From Oleispira antarctica RB-8 (lineage in GTDB: Bacteria; Pseudomonadota; Gammaproteobacteria; Pseudomonadales; Oceanobacteraceae): a stretch of DNA of 64,000 bases. Shown in pieces: positions 18,236-26,323 of this stretch (position 1 is its first letter; each line of letters begins with the position of its first letter). Location: assembly GCA_000967895.1 (NCBI GenBank), contig FO203512.1, forward strand, positions 2,069,350 to 2,133,349. Direction: 5' to 3'. The translations under genes and the position numbers were made by a program. Under the pieces are notes generated by a model, which ran no database searches, was not told the DNA's origin, and was given only the letters and a program-made list of their open reading frames with translations.

Positions 18236-19489
18236 ATGAATCCTTTGCTAACATCACCCAAACCCATGTTTGATAGCCTGCAATATTTAACCAGCCCTTT
18301 CAAAGAAGCGGATGTTATTTATCTAAGGCAGCGTGCATTAAATCCCCCAGAAGACAGCAAAGAAGATCTATATCACTGCCTCACATTCCTTCAAAGTTAC
18401 AATGGTAGTCAAGCGACGTTTAACAGCTATCGCAGAGAAGTTGAGCGTCTTTTACAATGGTCTTGGTTTATACAAAAAAAGACTCTGCCTGAATTGCGTC
18501 GTCTAGACATTGAAGAATATTTAGAGTTTTGTCAGCGCCCTCCATTACCTTGGATTGGCACCAAGCAAGTCGCCCGCTTTAAAAACCACCAAGGTGAGCG
18601 AATCTGCAATCCAGACTGGCGCCCTTTTGTTAGCCAAATAACCAAGGTCGAAAGCCAATTGGGGCACTCTGCCAATAATCGCCATTTCAAGCTTTCACAA
18701 AAAAGCCTGCAAGCCGTTTTCTCCGTACTATCGACCTTCTTCAACTACCTGCTACAAGAAGATTATGGTGAGCTGAATCCCGTCGCGCTCATTCGCCAGA
18801 AAAGCAAATATCTGCAAACCCATGCCTACAAGGAACCGATTCGTCGAATTTCTAATCTACAGTGGGATTTTGTTATGGAGACCGTGGAACTCAATGCCGA
18901 GAAAGATCCAAAGCAGCATGAACGCACACTGTTCATAATGAATTGCTTGTTTGCCATGTATTTGCGGATATCTGAATTAGTTGCCGATGAACGCTCTACC
19001 CCAACCATGGGCGATTTTCGCGCCGATGCTGACAATAACTGGTGGCTGCAGGTTACCGGTAAAGGCAACAAGGTAAGAATGATTACAGTATCTGATGACA
19101 TGCTGGCCGCGCTCAAGCGCTACCGCACGTTTTTGGGGTTGTCTGCCCTGCCACACGTCAGTGAGCCAGCGCCGATGATCTCTAAAATCAAAGGCAAAGG
19201 CCCCGTAACCAGTACGCGGCAAATTCGTTTTATTGTGCAAGATTGCTTTGATCAGGCTCATCAGCGCATGTATGAGCAAGGTTTAAAGGAGGAAGCTCTG
19301 GAGTTAAAAGCGGCAACTGTGCATTGGTTACGACATACTGGGATTTCTGAAGATGTTAAACATCGACCGAAAGAGCATGTTCGTGACGATGCAGGGCATG
19401 CCAGTATGGCGACGACTGATCGCTATATTGATACCGAAATGCGTGAACGTCATGCCAGTGCTAAGCATAAGAAAATCAAACCTGAATAA
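18236..19489 (+). CDS. Tyrosine recombinase/integrase (first copy)
   Basis: 417 aa. N-terminal SAM-like core-binding domain (about 45-185, including SYRREVERLLQW at 64-75) and C-terminal catalytic domain. The catalytic set is visible: R244 (YLRISEL), K276 (TGKGNK), H363-x-x-R366 (HWLRHT), H388 (GHAS) and Y397 (TDRYID), so it looks active. It aligns along its length with the recombinase at 20858-22018 (shared NYR/SYR-E-ERLL-W, L-NP-LIR, GKG-K and FLGL/HLGL-PLP-type segments), so the two are diverged paralogues. Start ATG 18236 gives an N-terminus equal in length to the paralogue; M11 is an alternative. Convergent with the KfrA-like gene. Confidence 0.88.
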   Translation: MNPLLTSPKPMFDSLQYLTSPFKEADVIYLRQRALNPPEDSKEDLYHCLTFLQSYNGSQATFNSYRREVERLLQWSWFIQKKTLPELRRLDIEEYLEFCQRPPLPWIGTKQVARFKNHQGERICNPDWRPFVSQITKVESQLGHSANNRHFKLSQKSLQAVFSVLSTFFNYLLQEDYGELNPVALIRQKSKYLQTHAYKEPIRRISNLQWDFVMETVELNAEKDPKQHERTLFIMNCLFAMYLRISELVADERSTPTMGDFRADADNNWWLQVTGKGNKVRMITVSDDMLAALKRYRTFLGLSALPHVSEPAPMISKIKGKGPVTSTRQIRFIVQDCFDQAHQRMYEQGLKEEALELKAATVHWLRHTGISEDVKHRPKEHVRDDAGHASMATTDRYIDTEMRERHASAKHKKIKPE

Positions 19490-19492
19490 CAC

Positions 19493-19530
19493 GGCACTCT
19501 TATAATTTAAAATATAATTTAAAAAGTGCC
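19493..19530. terminator. Likely bidirectional terminator between recombinase and KfrA-like gene
   Basis: GGCACT (19493-19498) pairs with AGTGCC (19525-19530), and the AT-rich flanks inside (CTTATAATTT and ATTTAAAA) extend the stem imperfectly. It starts three bases after the recombinase stop and lies between convergent genes. Confidence 0.5.
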
Positions 19531-19535
19531 TAAAT

Positions 19536-19561
19536 GTAGATCGGTATAAACTCCGACCTAC
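19536..19561. repeat. 9-bp inverted repeat with 8-bp spacer
   Basis: GTAGATCGG (19536-19544) and CCGACCTAC (19553-19561) pair with one G-T/A-C mismatch around the eight-base spacer TATAAACT. It overlaps the stop of the KfrA-like gene. The GTAGGTCGG type of sequence also resembles dispersed palindromic repeats of other gammaproteobacteria. Confidence 0.45.
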
Positions 19562-20607
19562 TTAGATGTATGGGTTCCCATCTGATTTTGCAGTAAGCGA
19601 ATGGAATCTTTTAGCTGTTGTAAGTCAGACTTTTCCTGCTGGCTTCCACGAGACTGTTGCTCTTGTAGCTGACCCTTTAAGCTCTCATTTTCATGAGTGA
19701 GTCGTGATAATTGCATGTCTAGATCTCGCACCTTCTGCAGGTATTGCTGCTCCGCCTGGCTGAAGCTAGCATTTTGCGAACTGAGTGAGTTCATTTCCAG
19801 TGCCTGCTGGTTGCTCAGTTGTTTCTCTGTCTGAAGTTCTCGCCCTAGATGCTCTATTTTATTATTAGATGCCGCATTCAATTCTTTCAGTTCGCCTCGC
19901 CCTTGATCCAATAGTCGCATTAAACGATTCTCAGCAATCTGGCCTGCCTCAATCAGCTCAGACTTCTGCTGGGCCAGCTGCTGCTGCGACTCTTGTTTTA
20001 TCTGGATCACATTCTGCTGGTGTAATTCACCCGCTCTAATACTGCTTTCTTGTTGTGCTTCTTTTTGCTGTTTTAGTGTGGATTCATAGAATGCTTGCTG
20101 CTCTTTAAGGCGTAGGTTTAATGAAGCGGCCGCCTCCTCAGAAACTTGCAGCTTGAGCTTCATTACCGATACAGATTGATTTTTATCATCCAGCTCCGTC
20201 GTTAGTCGGGCCAGCTCAGCTTCCAACTCATGATTCGCTTGCTGACTTAGCTCCAGTTGCTCGGTCAGTTTAAATTCCACCTGCTGTAGGTTTTCAGCAA
20301 TGGTCTTATTCACCTCAAGCAAAGCGGCTTCTCTTTCCTGGTCGCGAAGTTCTATCTCTGCAATATAGCCAGAAACTTGCTGCTCCAACATAGAGGCAAC
20401 TTGAATCAACAGGTCTGTCGGCACGCTTGGCGCAACCTCACGAATAGGCTGAAGCTTACGCCAGGCCTGAATAAGCGGATCAATGACCGAGAAGCTTCCT
20501 CCTCCAATACTTAAGCGCACATCATCACGATTCCAGGGTCGCTCTAATAATTCTAGCTGCTCACAGGCGTCGAATACGGCTTTGGGGGTGGCTTTTTTCA
20601 GACTCAT
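19558..20607 (-). CDS. KfrA-like DNA-binding coiled-coil protein (TnpT-like)
   Basis: 349 aa. The N-terminal ~60 residues match the KfrA_N helix-turn-helix domain (ATPKAVFDACEQL, then RDDVRLSIGGGSFSVIDPLI and WRKL). Residues ~75-345 are one long coiled coil rich in Gln, Glu and Leu. In plasmid KfrA the N-terminus binds operator repeats and the coil multimerises. A protein of this build, TnpT, is the helper of the tyrosine recombinase TnpS in Tn4651 cointegrate resolution, where the two genes are divergent. Here the gene is divergent from the recombinase at 20858 and convergent with the one at 18236. Domain assignment is firm; the TnpT role is inferred from arrangement. Confidence 0.8.
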   Translation of the reverse strand: MSLKKATPKAVFDACEQLELLERPWNRDDVRLSIGGGSFSVIDPLIQAWRKLQPIREVAPSVPTDLLIQVASMLEQQVSGYIAEIELRDQEREAALLEVNKTIAENLQQVEFKLTEQLELSQQANHELEAELARLTTELDDKNQSVSVMKLKLQVSEEAAASLNLRLKEQQAFYESTLKQQKEAQQESSIRAGELHQQNVIQIKQESQQQLAQQKSELIEAGQIAENRLMRLLDQGRGELKELNAASNNKIEHLGRELQTEKQLSNQQALEMNSLSSQNASFSQAEQQYLQKVRDLDMQLSRLTHENESLKGQLQEQQSRGSQQEKSDLQQLKDSIRLLQNQMGTHTSK

Positions 20608-20673
20608 TATCGCAAACCTGCTTATTTCATTATTTAAGTATCATTTTTAAGATAGTTTAAAGCAATATTATCA

Positions 20674-20699
20674 AACTGTAATGTAAAATGTGTACAGTT
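20674..20699. repeat. 7-bp inverted repeat with 12-bp spacer
   Basis: AACTGTA (20674-20680) and TACAGTT (20693-20699). Lies about 70 bases from the KfrA-like start and 25 bases from the larger repeat; a candidate accessory binding site. Confidence 0.45.
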
Positions 20700-20723
20700 A
20701 TCCTTACATAATACGCGAACCGA

Positions 20724-20765
20724 TTAATAAATTCATGATTAACCCTATTATCATGAATTTATTAA
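20724..20765. repeat. Perfect 16-bp inverted repeat with 10-bp spacer
   Basis: Arms TTAATAAATTCATGAT (20724-20739) and ATCATGAATTTATTAA (20750-20765) are exact reverse complements; the spacer is TAACCCTATT. Size and symmetry fit a tyrosine-recombinase core site or an operator for the KfrA-like protein. It has no T-tract and lies upstream of the recombinase, so a terminator is unlikely. Confidence 0.75.
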
Positions 20766-20857
20766 AAAGAGATGATAAGATCCCATTAATACAATGCGCG
20801 CCAGAGTGCACATCCAAGAATTTATTGAAATACATCGCCAGCAGAGCCCAAATAATA

Positions 20858-22018
20858 ATGCTTCCAACCCTTAGCCATTCAAAAGCCTTACATCCTTTTG
20901 AGTCACAGCAGCCGCCCGAACAACTCAATGGCAGCCAAGGCACCAATCGCTATGACAAAAAACATTGCCAAATCAGTGCTAATACCGACTGGCAAGCCAT
21001 TCAATGCTGGCTGAATGAGTTCTACGACTCCCCTCAAACATTAAGGAATTACCGAAAAGAAGCTGAGCGGTTATTGCTGTGGGCTATCAATCAGCGCAAC
21101 AAGGCACTGTCTGATTTAGGGCGGGAAGATTTTCAGTACTATCAAGAGTTTCTGGCCGATCCTCAGCCTAGTACTGCTTGGTGCGGACCTAGAGCAGAAC
21201 GCAGCAGTATAAAATGGCGACCTTTTAAAGGACCATTAGGTGAAGGCAGTCAGCGTCAGGCGCTTATTATTGTTAATGCCCTTTTCAGCTATTTAGTCGA
21301 TGCTGGATATTTAGCCGGCAACCCACTGTCTTTAATACGTCGCCGTAACCGCAAATTACGCCCGCAAGCCGATCAAGCTATTAGTCAGCAGCGCTATTTG
21401 GACCATAAAACATGGCAGCTGCTTAAGGAGCATCTGGCCAGCCTACCAATCGAAACCGTTAAGCAGCACAATCACTATCAGCGAAACCGTTTCTTGTTTC
21501 ATTTGCTGTATTTAATGGCACCTCGCGTTAGTGAAGTCAGCAGCCATAGCATGAACAGCTTCCGCTTATATCGAGGTCAATGGTGGTGGTTTGTGCTAGG
21601 CAAAGGCGAAAAACTCGGAAAAATCCCCGCTAGTGATGAAATGCTCGGAGCGTTAATGCAGTATCGAGAGCATTTAGGATTGACTCCACTGCCGGGTGAA
21701 GACGATCATTCTCCTTTATTACGTAGCATTAGTGGCGGCAAAGGCATTAGTGCCAATATGGTGTATCGCCAAGTCAAGAGTGTGGTGAAAGACGCCGCTG
21801 GCGCTATTCGCTTGGAAAACCCAATTCAAGCATCCACGCTAGAAAAGGCCTCAACCCACTGGTTTCGCCACACTTCCGTCACTCATGGTGATGACGCAGG
21901 CATCGATCTTAAATACCTAACACGATCAGCGCGCCATGAGAAAATTGAAACTACGGCTATTTATCAGCACGCCGAAGATGACTTATGGCATAAGGCTTGG
22001 CAAAAGCTTAAGTTCTAA
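20858..22018 (+). CDS. Tyrosine recombinase/integrase (second copy, TnpS-like)
   Basis: 386 aa from ATG 20858. Counting from that ATG, NYRKEAERLLLW begins at residue 64, exactly as in the paralogue at 18236, which decides the start; the frame is open from a GTG at 20690. The catalytic set is complete, numbered from 20858: R223 (PRVSE), K249 (GKGEK), H334-x-x-R337 (HWFRHT), H360 (ARHEK) and Y369 (TAIYQH). It is divergent from the KfrA-like gene, as tnpS is from tnpT. No transposase, cargo gene or excisionase is seen nearby. An alternative is a degenerate genomic-island integrase, but all key residues are intact. Confidence 0.86.
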   Translation: MLPTLSHSKALHPFESQQPPEQLNGSQGTNRYDKKHCQISANTDWQAIQCWLNEFYDSPQTLRNYRKEAERLLLWAINQRNKALSDLGREDFQYYQEFLADPQPSTAWCGPRAERSSIKWRPFKGPLGEGSQRQALIIVNALFSYLVDAGYLAGNPLSLIRRRNRKLRPQADQAISQQRYLDHKTWQLLKEHLASLPIETVKQHNHYQRNRFLFHLLYLMAPRVSEVSSHSMNSFRLYRGQWWWFVLGKGEKLGKIPASDEMLGALMQYREHLGLTPLPGEDDHSPLLRSISGGKGISANMVYRQVKSVVKDAAGAIRLENPIQASTLEKASTHWFRHTSVTHGDDAGIDLKYLTRSARHEKIETTAIYQHAEDDLWHKAWQKLKF

Positions 22019-22041
22019 ACCGCTTAATAATGACGTATAAT
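22013..22041 (+). promoter_or_regulatory. Candidate sigma70 promoter of thiI
   Basis: A consensus -10 TATAAT at 22036-22041 with a poor -35 TTCTAA at 22013-22018, spacing 17. It lies 65 bases before thiI and just after the recombinase stop. Confidence 0.4.
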
Positions 22042-22106
22042 TTGCCACCCAATTTTTTGCCCCGACGCCCCAGCACTGCCAAAGCGTCTTTCTATATGAG
22101 TACGTT

Positions 22107-23678
22107 ATGAAGTTTGTAGCCAAATATTTCCCTGAAATTATTATGAAGAGCCGCCCTGTACGTAAGCGCCTTCTGAAACAACTACAAATGAACGTCCGAA
22201 ACCTAGTAGGGCGAAATGGTTTCAAGGCCGATGTGCAAGGCCAGTGGGATAATCTATACGTTGGCATTAATAGCGAAGATCCAGCAATCCGCCGCGCTAT
22301 GATCAATATTCTGACCCATACTCCTGGTATCGCCTTCTCTTACGAGATTGAAGAGCATGATTTCGATACCATGGATGACGCTTACCAAATTATTAAAGCG
22401 GTTAACGGTCCCTCTCTTGCGGGTAAAACCTTCTGTGTACGCGTAAAACGTCGCGGCGATCACGAATATAATAGTAACGATGTCGAACGCTACATTGGCG
22501 GCGGTTTATTAAAAGAAACGGATGCTATTGGTGTAAAGCTTAAAAACCCTGATATTACTGTGCAAGTAGAAATTAGAGATCAACTCTTATTCGCCATTAA
22601 GCATCGCTTTGAAGGTATCGGTGGTTATCCTCTGGGCTCACAAGGCGATACACTTTCTCTTATTTCAGGCGGTTTTGATTCCAGTGTTGCCAGCTACATG
22701 ATGATGAAGCGCGGAATAAAAACGCACTACTGCTTTTTCAACTTAGGCGGCAGCGCTCACGAAGTAGGCGTTAAACAAGTAGCCTATTACTTATGGGACA
22801 AGTACGGCGCGTCTCATAAAGCCCGCTTTATTAGCGTCCCTTTTGAGGGTGTTGTAAAAGAAATCTTAGAAAACGTAGCCGACGGCCACATGGGTGTCGT
22901 ATTAAAACGCATGATGTATCGCGCGGCTGAACAAGTTGCCGACTCGATCAACCTAGAAACCTTCGTGACGGGGGAATCAATCGCTCAAGTATCCAGCCAA
23001 ACATTAACCAATCTAGCGGTGATTGATAAAGTTACCGATAAACTGGTCTTACGCCCCCTTATCGTGATGGATAAGCCTGAAATCATCAGCCTTGCGCGTA
23101 AAATTGGTACTGAAACATTTGCAGCAACCATGCCTGAATACTGCGGTGTAATTTCAGTAAAACCGACGACCGAAGCGAAGATGACAAGGGTTTTAGCCGA
23201 AGAAGCCAATTTTGATTTAGAAGTTCTAAATCAGGCTGTAAAAGATTCGACGCATCAATACATTGGGAATTTGGTTAAAGAAGAAAACGACTCACTCGAA
23301 GTTGCTTGCATTAGCCTGCCGTCCCCAAGCGATATCATTGTCGATATTCGCCACCCTAATGAAGTCGAAGATGCACCGCTAGACCTTAATCATAACGACA
23401 TAATCACTATGCCATTTTATGAAATTGGCACGCGTAAAGATGAATTCAAAGCAGAGCAAACGTATTTGTTCTATTGCCAAAAAGGCACCATGAGTAAAAT
23501 TCATGCACATCATTTGAATTCGCAAGGTATGAAAAACATTAAGGTTTATTTAGAAGAAAAGCCGAAGATGATTGATAACAAAGCCGAGAAAAGAGCGCTT
23601 TGGGAAGCAAAACAGGCGGCTGAATTGGAAGCCAATGCGGAAATCAATATCGAGCTGGAAGACGCAATAAAAGACTAA
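22107..23678 (+). CDS. thiI: tRNA 4-thiouridine synthase / thiamine thiazole sulfurtransferase ThiI
   Basis: Adenylates U8 of tRNA and inserts sulfur from a persulfide; in enterobacteria it also feeds sulfur to thiamine thiazole synthesis. 523 aa: N-terminal ferredoxin-like and THUMP domains (about 1-165), PP-loop ATPase with SGGFDS (187-192), and a C-terminal rhodanese domain. Cys346 (EYCGV) and Cys457 (FYCQKG) correspond to the disulfide and persulfide cysteines of the E. coli enzyme (344/456). The last ~40 residues extend beyond the E. coli protein as a charged helix. Stand-alone gene. Confidence 0.97.
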   Translation: MKFVAKYFPEIIMKSRPVRKRLLKQLQMNVRNLVGRNGFKADVQGQWDNLYVGINSEDPAIRRAMINILTHTPGIAFSYEIEEHDFDTMDDAYQIIKAVNGPSLAGKTFCVRVKRRGDHEYNSNDVERYIGGGLLKETDAIGVKLKNPDITVQVEIRDQLLFAIKHRFEGIGGYPLGSQGDTLSLISGGFDSSVASYMMMKRGIKTHYCFFNLGGSAHEVGVKQVAYYLWDKYGASHKARFISVPFEGVVKEILENVADGHMGVVLKRMMYRAAEQVADSINLETFVTGESIAQVSSQTLTNLAVIDKVTDKLVLRPLIVMDKPEIISLARKIGTETFAATMPEYCGVISVKPTTEAKMTRVLAEEANFDLEVLNQAVKDSTHQYIGNLVKEENDSLEVACISLPSPSDIIVDIRHPNEVEDAPLDLNHNDIITMPFYEIGTRKDEFKAEQTYLFYCQKGTMSKIHAHHLNSQGMKNIKVYLEEKPKMIDNKAEKRALWEAKQAAELEANAEINIELEDAIKD

Positions 23679-23720
23679 AACTGGCTCATTACATCGGTGC
23701 AGCACTCACAGAGACGCTTC

Positions 23721-23766
23721 GTTCACAAGAAAAGCAAAAATCTTTCCTCCGCTTTTATCTGTGAAC
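23721..23766. terminator. Hairpin between convergent thiI and acetyltransferase
   Basis: GTTCACA (23721-23727) pairs with TGTGAAC (23760-23766) and, inside, AAAAGC (23730-23735) with GCTTTT (23751-23756), separated by a small internal loop. Position between convergent stops suggests a bidirectional terminator; no long T-tract. Confidence 0.5.
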
Positions 23767-23798
23767 GCTGCCCTCTCTGATTAAATCATCTTTTATAC

Positions 23799-24308
23799 TT
23801 ACAAAGTTTTCTGCCAGAACATAGCACTGCCCATTTCAGGGTCCAGCTCATAGCCCGCAAAACCAAATTTCACATAAGCATTCTGGGCGACGTTATTTCC
23901 CTGCAAAATCTCCAAGGTTAACTTGCAGCAACCACGCTCACGCGCGACCTCCTCAACTTTTTGCAGCATTAATTGACTTAGTTTCAAACCGCGAAATGCT
24001 TCTAAAACAATTACGTCATGAATATTAATAAGAGGTTTAGCCTTAAAGGTTGAAAACCCCATGAAGCAATTGATCAAACCTGCTGGTTTTCCTTCTATTA
24101 GAGCCAGTACTGTAAACGCACCTGGCACCTTTGATAAGGCTGGCACTAAAGCAGTTTTTACTGCCTCAGGCAATGCTTGCCCACCACCCATGCTATCAAG
24201 CGCATATTGGCTCATTAGCTCAACGATGGCTTCGGAATCAATCACATTAAAATAATCAGCAGTGATTACTTTTTTTATTCTGCTTTCTGTTACAAGAGAC
24301 TCAGTCAT
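23799..24308 (-). CDS. GNAT-family N-acetyltransferase
   Basis: 169 aa. Acetyl-CoA-binding GNAT fold: the central strand IHDVIVLEAFRGLKLSQLML carries the R/Q-x-x-G-x-G/A pyrophosphate loop as RGLKLS, and NNVAQNAYVKFGFAGY is the conserved C-terminal helix/strand. The N-terminal substrate region gives no specific clue. The start overlaps the stop of the upstream TonB-dependent receptor by one base (TAATG), so the two are translationally coupled. Substrate unknown. Confidence 0.85.
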   Translation of the reverse strand: MTESLVTESRIKKVITADYFNVIDSEAIVELMSQYALDSMGGGQALPEAVKTALVPALSKVPGAFTVLALIEGKPAGLINCFMGFSTFKAKPLINIHDVIVLEAFRGLKLSQLMLQKVEEVARERGCCKLTLEILQGNNVAQNAYVKFGFAGYELDPEMGSAMFWQKTL

Positions 24309-26161
24309 TAGAGTTGATATCCAAATTCAAGTATTAACGCTGGACCAGCAACTTCAACAAAGCCGGCATCAATGTATTCTGCATCTAATAAGTTACTGCC
24401 ATTAAGTGCAATCGTTAAATTGTCGTCTTGATAAGCCAAGCGAAGATCAAGAATCTCATAATCTTCACTGTCAAAACGGCTTTCATATTTGTAGGTTGTT
24501 AGCAGCGAATAGTGATTATAGAAATCAAACCCGGCATGCAGTGCGGTTTGATTTTCTAACTGTCCATCGGTATTTTTCAAAATAACTAAGTCAGTGTCTA
24601 TGGTTTGAATTAAGCGAGTATGAGTTAGTTTAAGAGTACTCATGCCTAGGCGCATTGCGGAAAAAGCGGACGCATCAAATTCAACATCAAAACCTTTGGT
24701 TTCGTTTTTGCCGTAATTTCGAGCGATGTGAGCCAATGAAGCATCGAACTCCGCCTGGGTTTTGGTAAAATCAATAGCGTCTTGAGTATCTTTATAAAAA
24801 ACACTAGCAGTAATATTGATATCACTCGAATTCAAGCGCACCCCCACTTCTGCGCTATCAGTTTTTTCGAGCTCAAGATTCTCTGAACCAAGATCACGCC
24901 CAGGCATATTCAAGTACAAATCATTCAATGTCGGTGTACGAACAGACTGACCCGCATTAGCGTATACTTCAACATTTTCAGAAATCAAAGCATCTATGCC
25001 GATAACCGGTAGTACAAATTGATCTTGGCTATCGTAATCAACATACGACAAATTACCCGTGAGACTTACGTTCGCACCAATAAGCTGCTTATAATTTAAA
25101 AAGGCACTGGCAAAATGACGACCTTGGCGGCCATCGCGATTACTGTCCATGTTTTCTTGATTGAATTCTAATCCAGAAACAAAAGAACCATTAGAAAACG
25201 TCAGTCTAGATTGCAGCGCTTCCGTCTCGTGTTCTGACGCAGAAGATGTTGGCTGGTATTTATAAACATCAAAATGATTGCGCCAATTTAGGCTGGCTTC
25301 AATCTGACTGCCATTAGCAAAACGGTATTGATGAATGCCATAACCATGGCGTTGAGATGTACTCTCTCTTGACTGAGCTTCCTGATCCACATAGAAACGA
25401 TAAGCACCAAAGTCTTTCTCAACATAACCAAAGGCAACTTGAGAGGTCGTATTCTCCCCCTGATGTACAACGCGATAACTGCCTTGCCCTTGGCGAGAAT
25501 CCAATGCTTCATCTCGAATATAAGAATCCGATGCCGAGTGATAGCCACTTAAAAACTGACTGTACTCACCTTCGGTCTTCGCCAAGCTTAACGCATAGCG
25601 TTCATAATCATAACTACCACGCTGTATATTAACTTTTGCTTTGCGACCAGACTCAGAAATGATTTCTTTGCGGCTAACAATATTAATAACACCACCGTTA
25701 GAGCTAGGGCCATATTGTGCAGCGCCAGGCCCTTTAACAATCTCAATACGTTCAATATCTTCATAAGCAATCGGCAAATCAAAGTTATGATGGCCCGTTT
25801 GCGGATCATTCATGCGCACACCATCCAGCAAAACCAGCGTCTGCTCATACGTACTGCCACGAATACCAACATCCGCCTGAACACCCGATATGCCGCGCTT
25901 ACGTACATCAATACCCGACACATATTCAAGGGCATCAACCACATTGTTAACCGGCAACCTCTGCAAATCAGCCTGCTCAAGCACAGTGACATTAAACGCC
26001 GCCGCAGAAACAGGATTGGCATACAATCTACCGCTGACAACTTGAGCATCAAGTTCGTGAGATTCGTCATCAAATTCGTTCGCTTGAGCAGACGACAGAG
26101 AAAGCCCAGCAAAAGAAATGGCGAAAGGCAGTAATATGCGCGATGGTGTTTTAATAAGCAT
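24308..26161 (-). CDS. TonB-dependent outer-membrane receptor (BtuB/siderophore-type)
   Basis: 617 aa. Signal peptide about 1-27 (ends SSAQA), a TonB-box-like segment near DAQVVSG, a plug domain (about 50-165, with DVGIRGSTYEQTLVLLDGVR and GVINIVS), and a 22-strand barrel ending in FGYQL with a terminal hydrophobic residue, though not the usual Phe. The small size resembles BtuB-type receptors. No cobalamin riboswitch or clear Fur box was found upstream, so the ligand is unknown. It would need the TonB system at 28690-33925 or another. Confidence 0.9.
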   Translation of the reverse strand: MLIKTPSRILLPFAISFAGLSLSSAQANEFDDESHELDAQVVSGRLYANPVSAAAFNVTVLEQADLQRLPVNNVVDALEYVSGIDVRKRGISGVQADVGIRGSTYEQTLVLLDGVRMNDPQTGHHNFDLPIAYEDIERIEIVKGPGAAQYGPSSNGGVINIVSRKEIISESGRKAKVNIQRGSYDYERYALSLAKTEGEYSQFLSGYHSASDSYIRDEALDSRQGQGSYRVVHQGENTTSQVAFGYVEKDFGAYRFYVDQEAQSRESTSQRHGYGIHQYRFANGSQIEASLNWRNHFDVYKYQPTSSASEHETEALQSRLTFSNGSFVSGLEFNQENMDSNRDGRQGRHFASAFLNYKQLIGANVSLTGNLSYVDYDSQDQFVLPVIGIDALISENVEVYANAGQSVRTPTLNDLYLNMPGRDLGSENLELEKTDSAEVGVRLNSSDINITASVFYKDTQDAIDFTKTQAEFDASLAHIARNYGKNETKGFDVEFDASAFSAMRLGMSTLKLTHTRLIQTIDTDLVILKNTDGQLENQTALHAGFDFYNHYSLLTTYKYESRFDSEDYEILDLRLAYQDDNLTIALNGSNLLDAEYIDAGFVEVAGPALILEFGYQL

Positions 26162-26323
26162 AAATAAATATCTTTAATATTATAAATAATGGGCTAATAC
26201 TAACATTCGAAAGGTTTATTTCGCAGCCGTTCACGTAAAATAAGTCATCTACTGATTGATAAATATACGATCAGTAGCGGAAGCTGGCACCCTTAAATAA
26301 AATACATAGAAAAACGAATTAAT

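Larger units (their letters stand above)
20608..20857. promoter_or_regulatory. Divergent noncoding segment, candidate rst-like recombination/operator region
   Basis: 250 bp between the starts of the KfrA-like gene and the second recombinase. It contains two inverted repeats: AACTGTA...TACAGTT (20674-20680/20693-20699, 12-base spacer) and a perfect 16-bp repeat at 20724-20765. In Tn4651 the recombination site rst lies in the same position between tnpS and tnpT. The recombinase frame stays open through part of this segment from a GTG at 20690, but that extension has no counterpart in the paralogue. Confidence 0.55.

Noticed and set aside
17600-22018. Classical integron or prophage
   Set aside because: No attC arrays, phage structural genes or tRNA target were seen; the two recombinases and KfrA-like gene are the only module members.
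25357-26134. Reading frames on the plus strand within the TonB-dependent receptor gene
   Set aside because: They are antisense shadows with no ribosome-binding sites.
26162-26323. Cobalamin riboswitch upstream of the BtuB-sized receptor
   Set aside because: The leader is short and AT-rich with no B12-box-like segment; only a weak 8-bp inverted repeat is seen.
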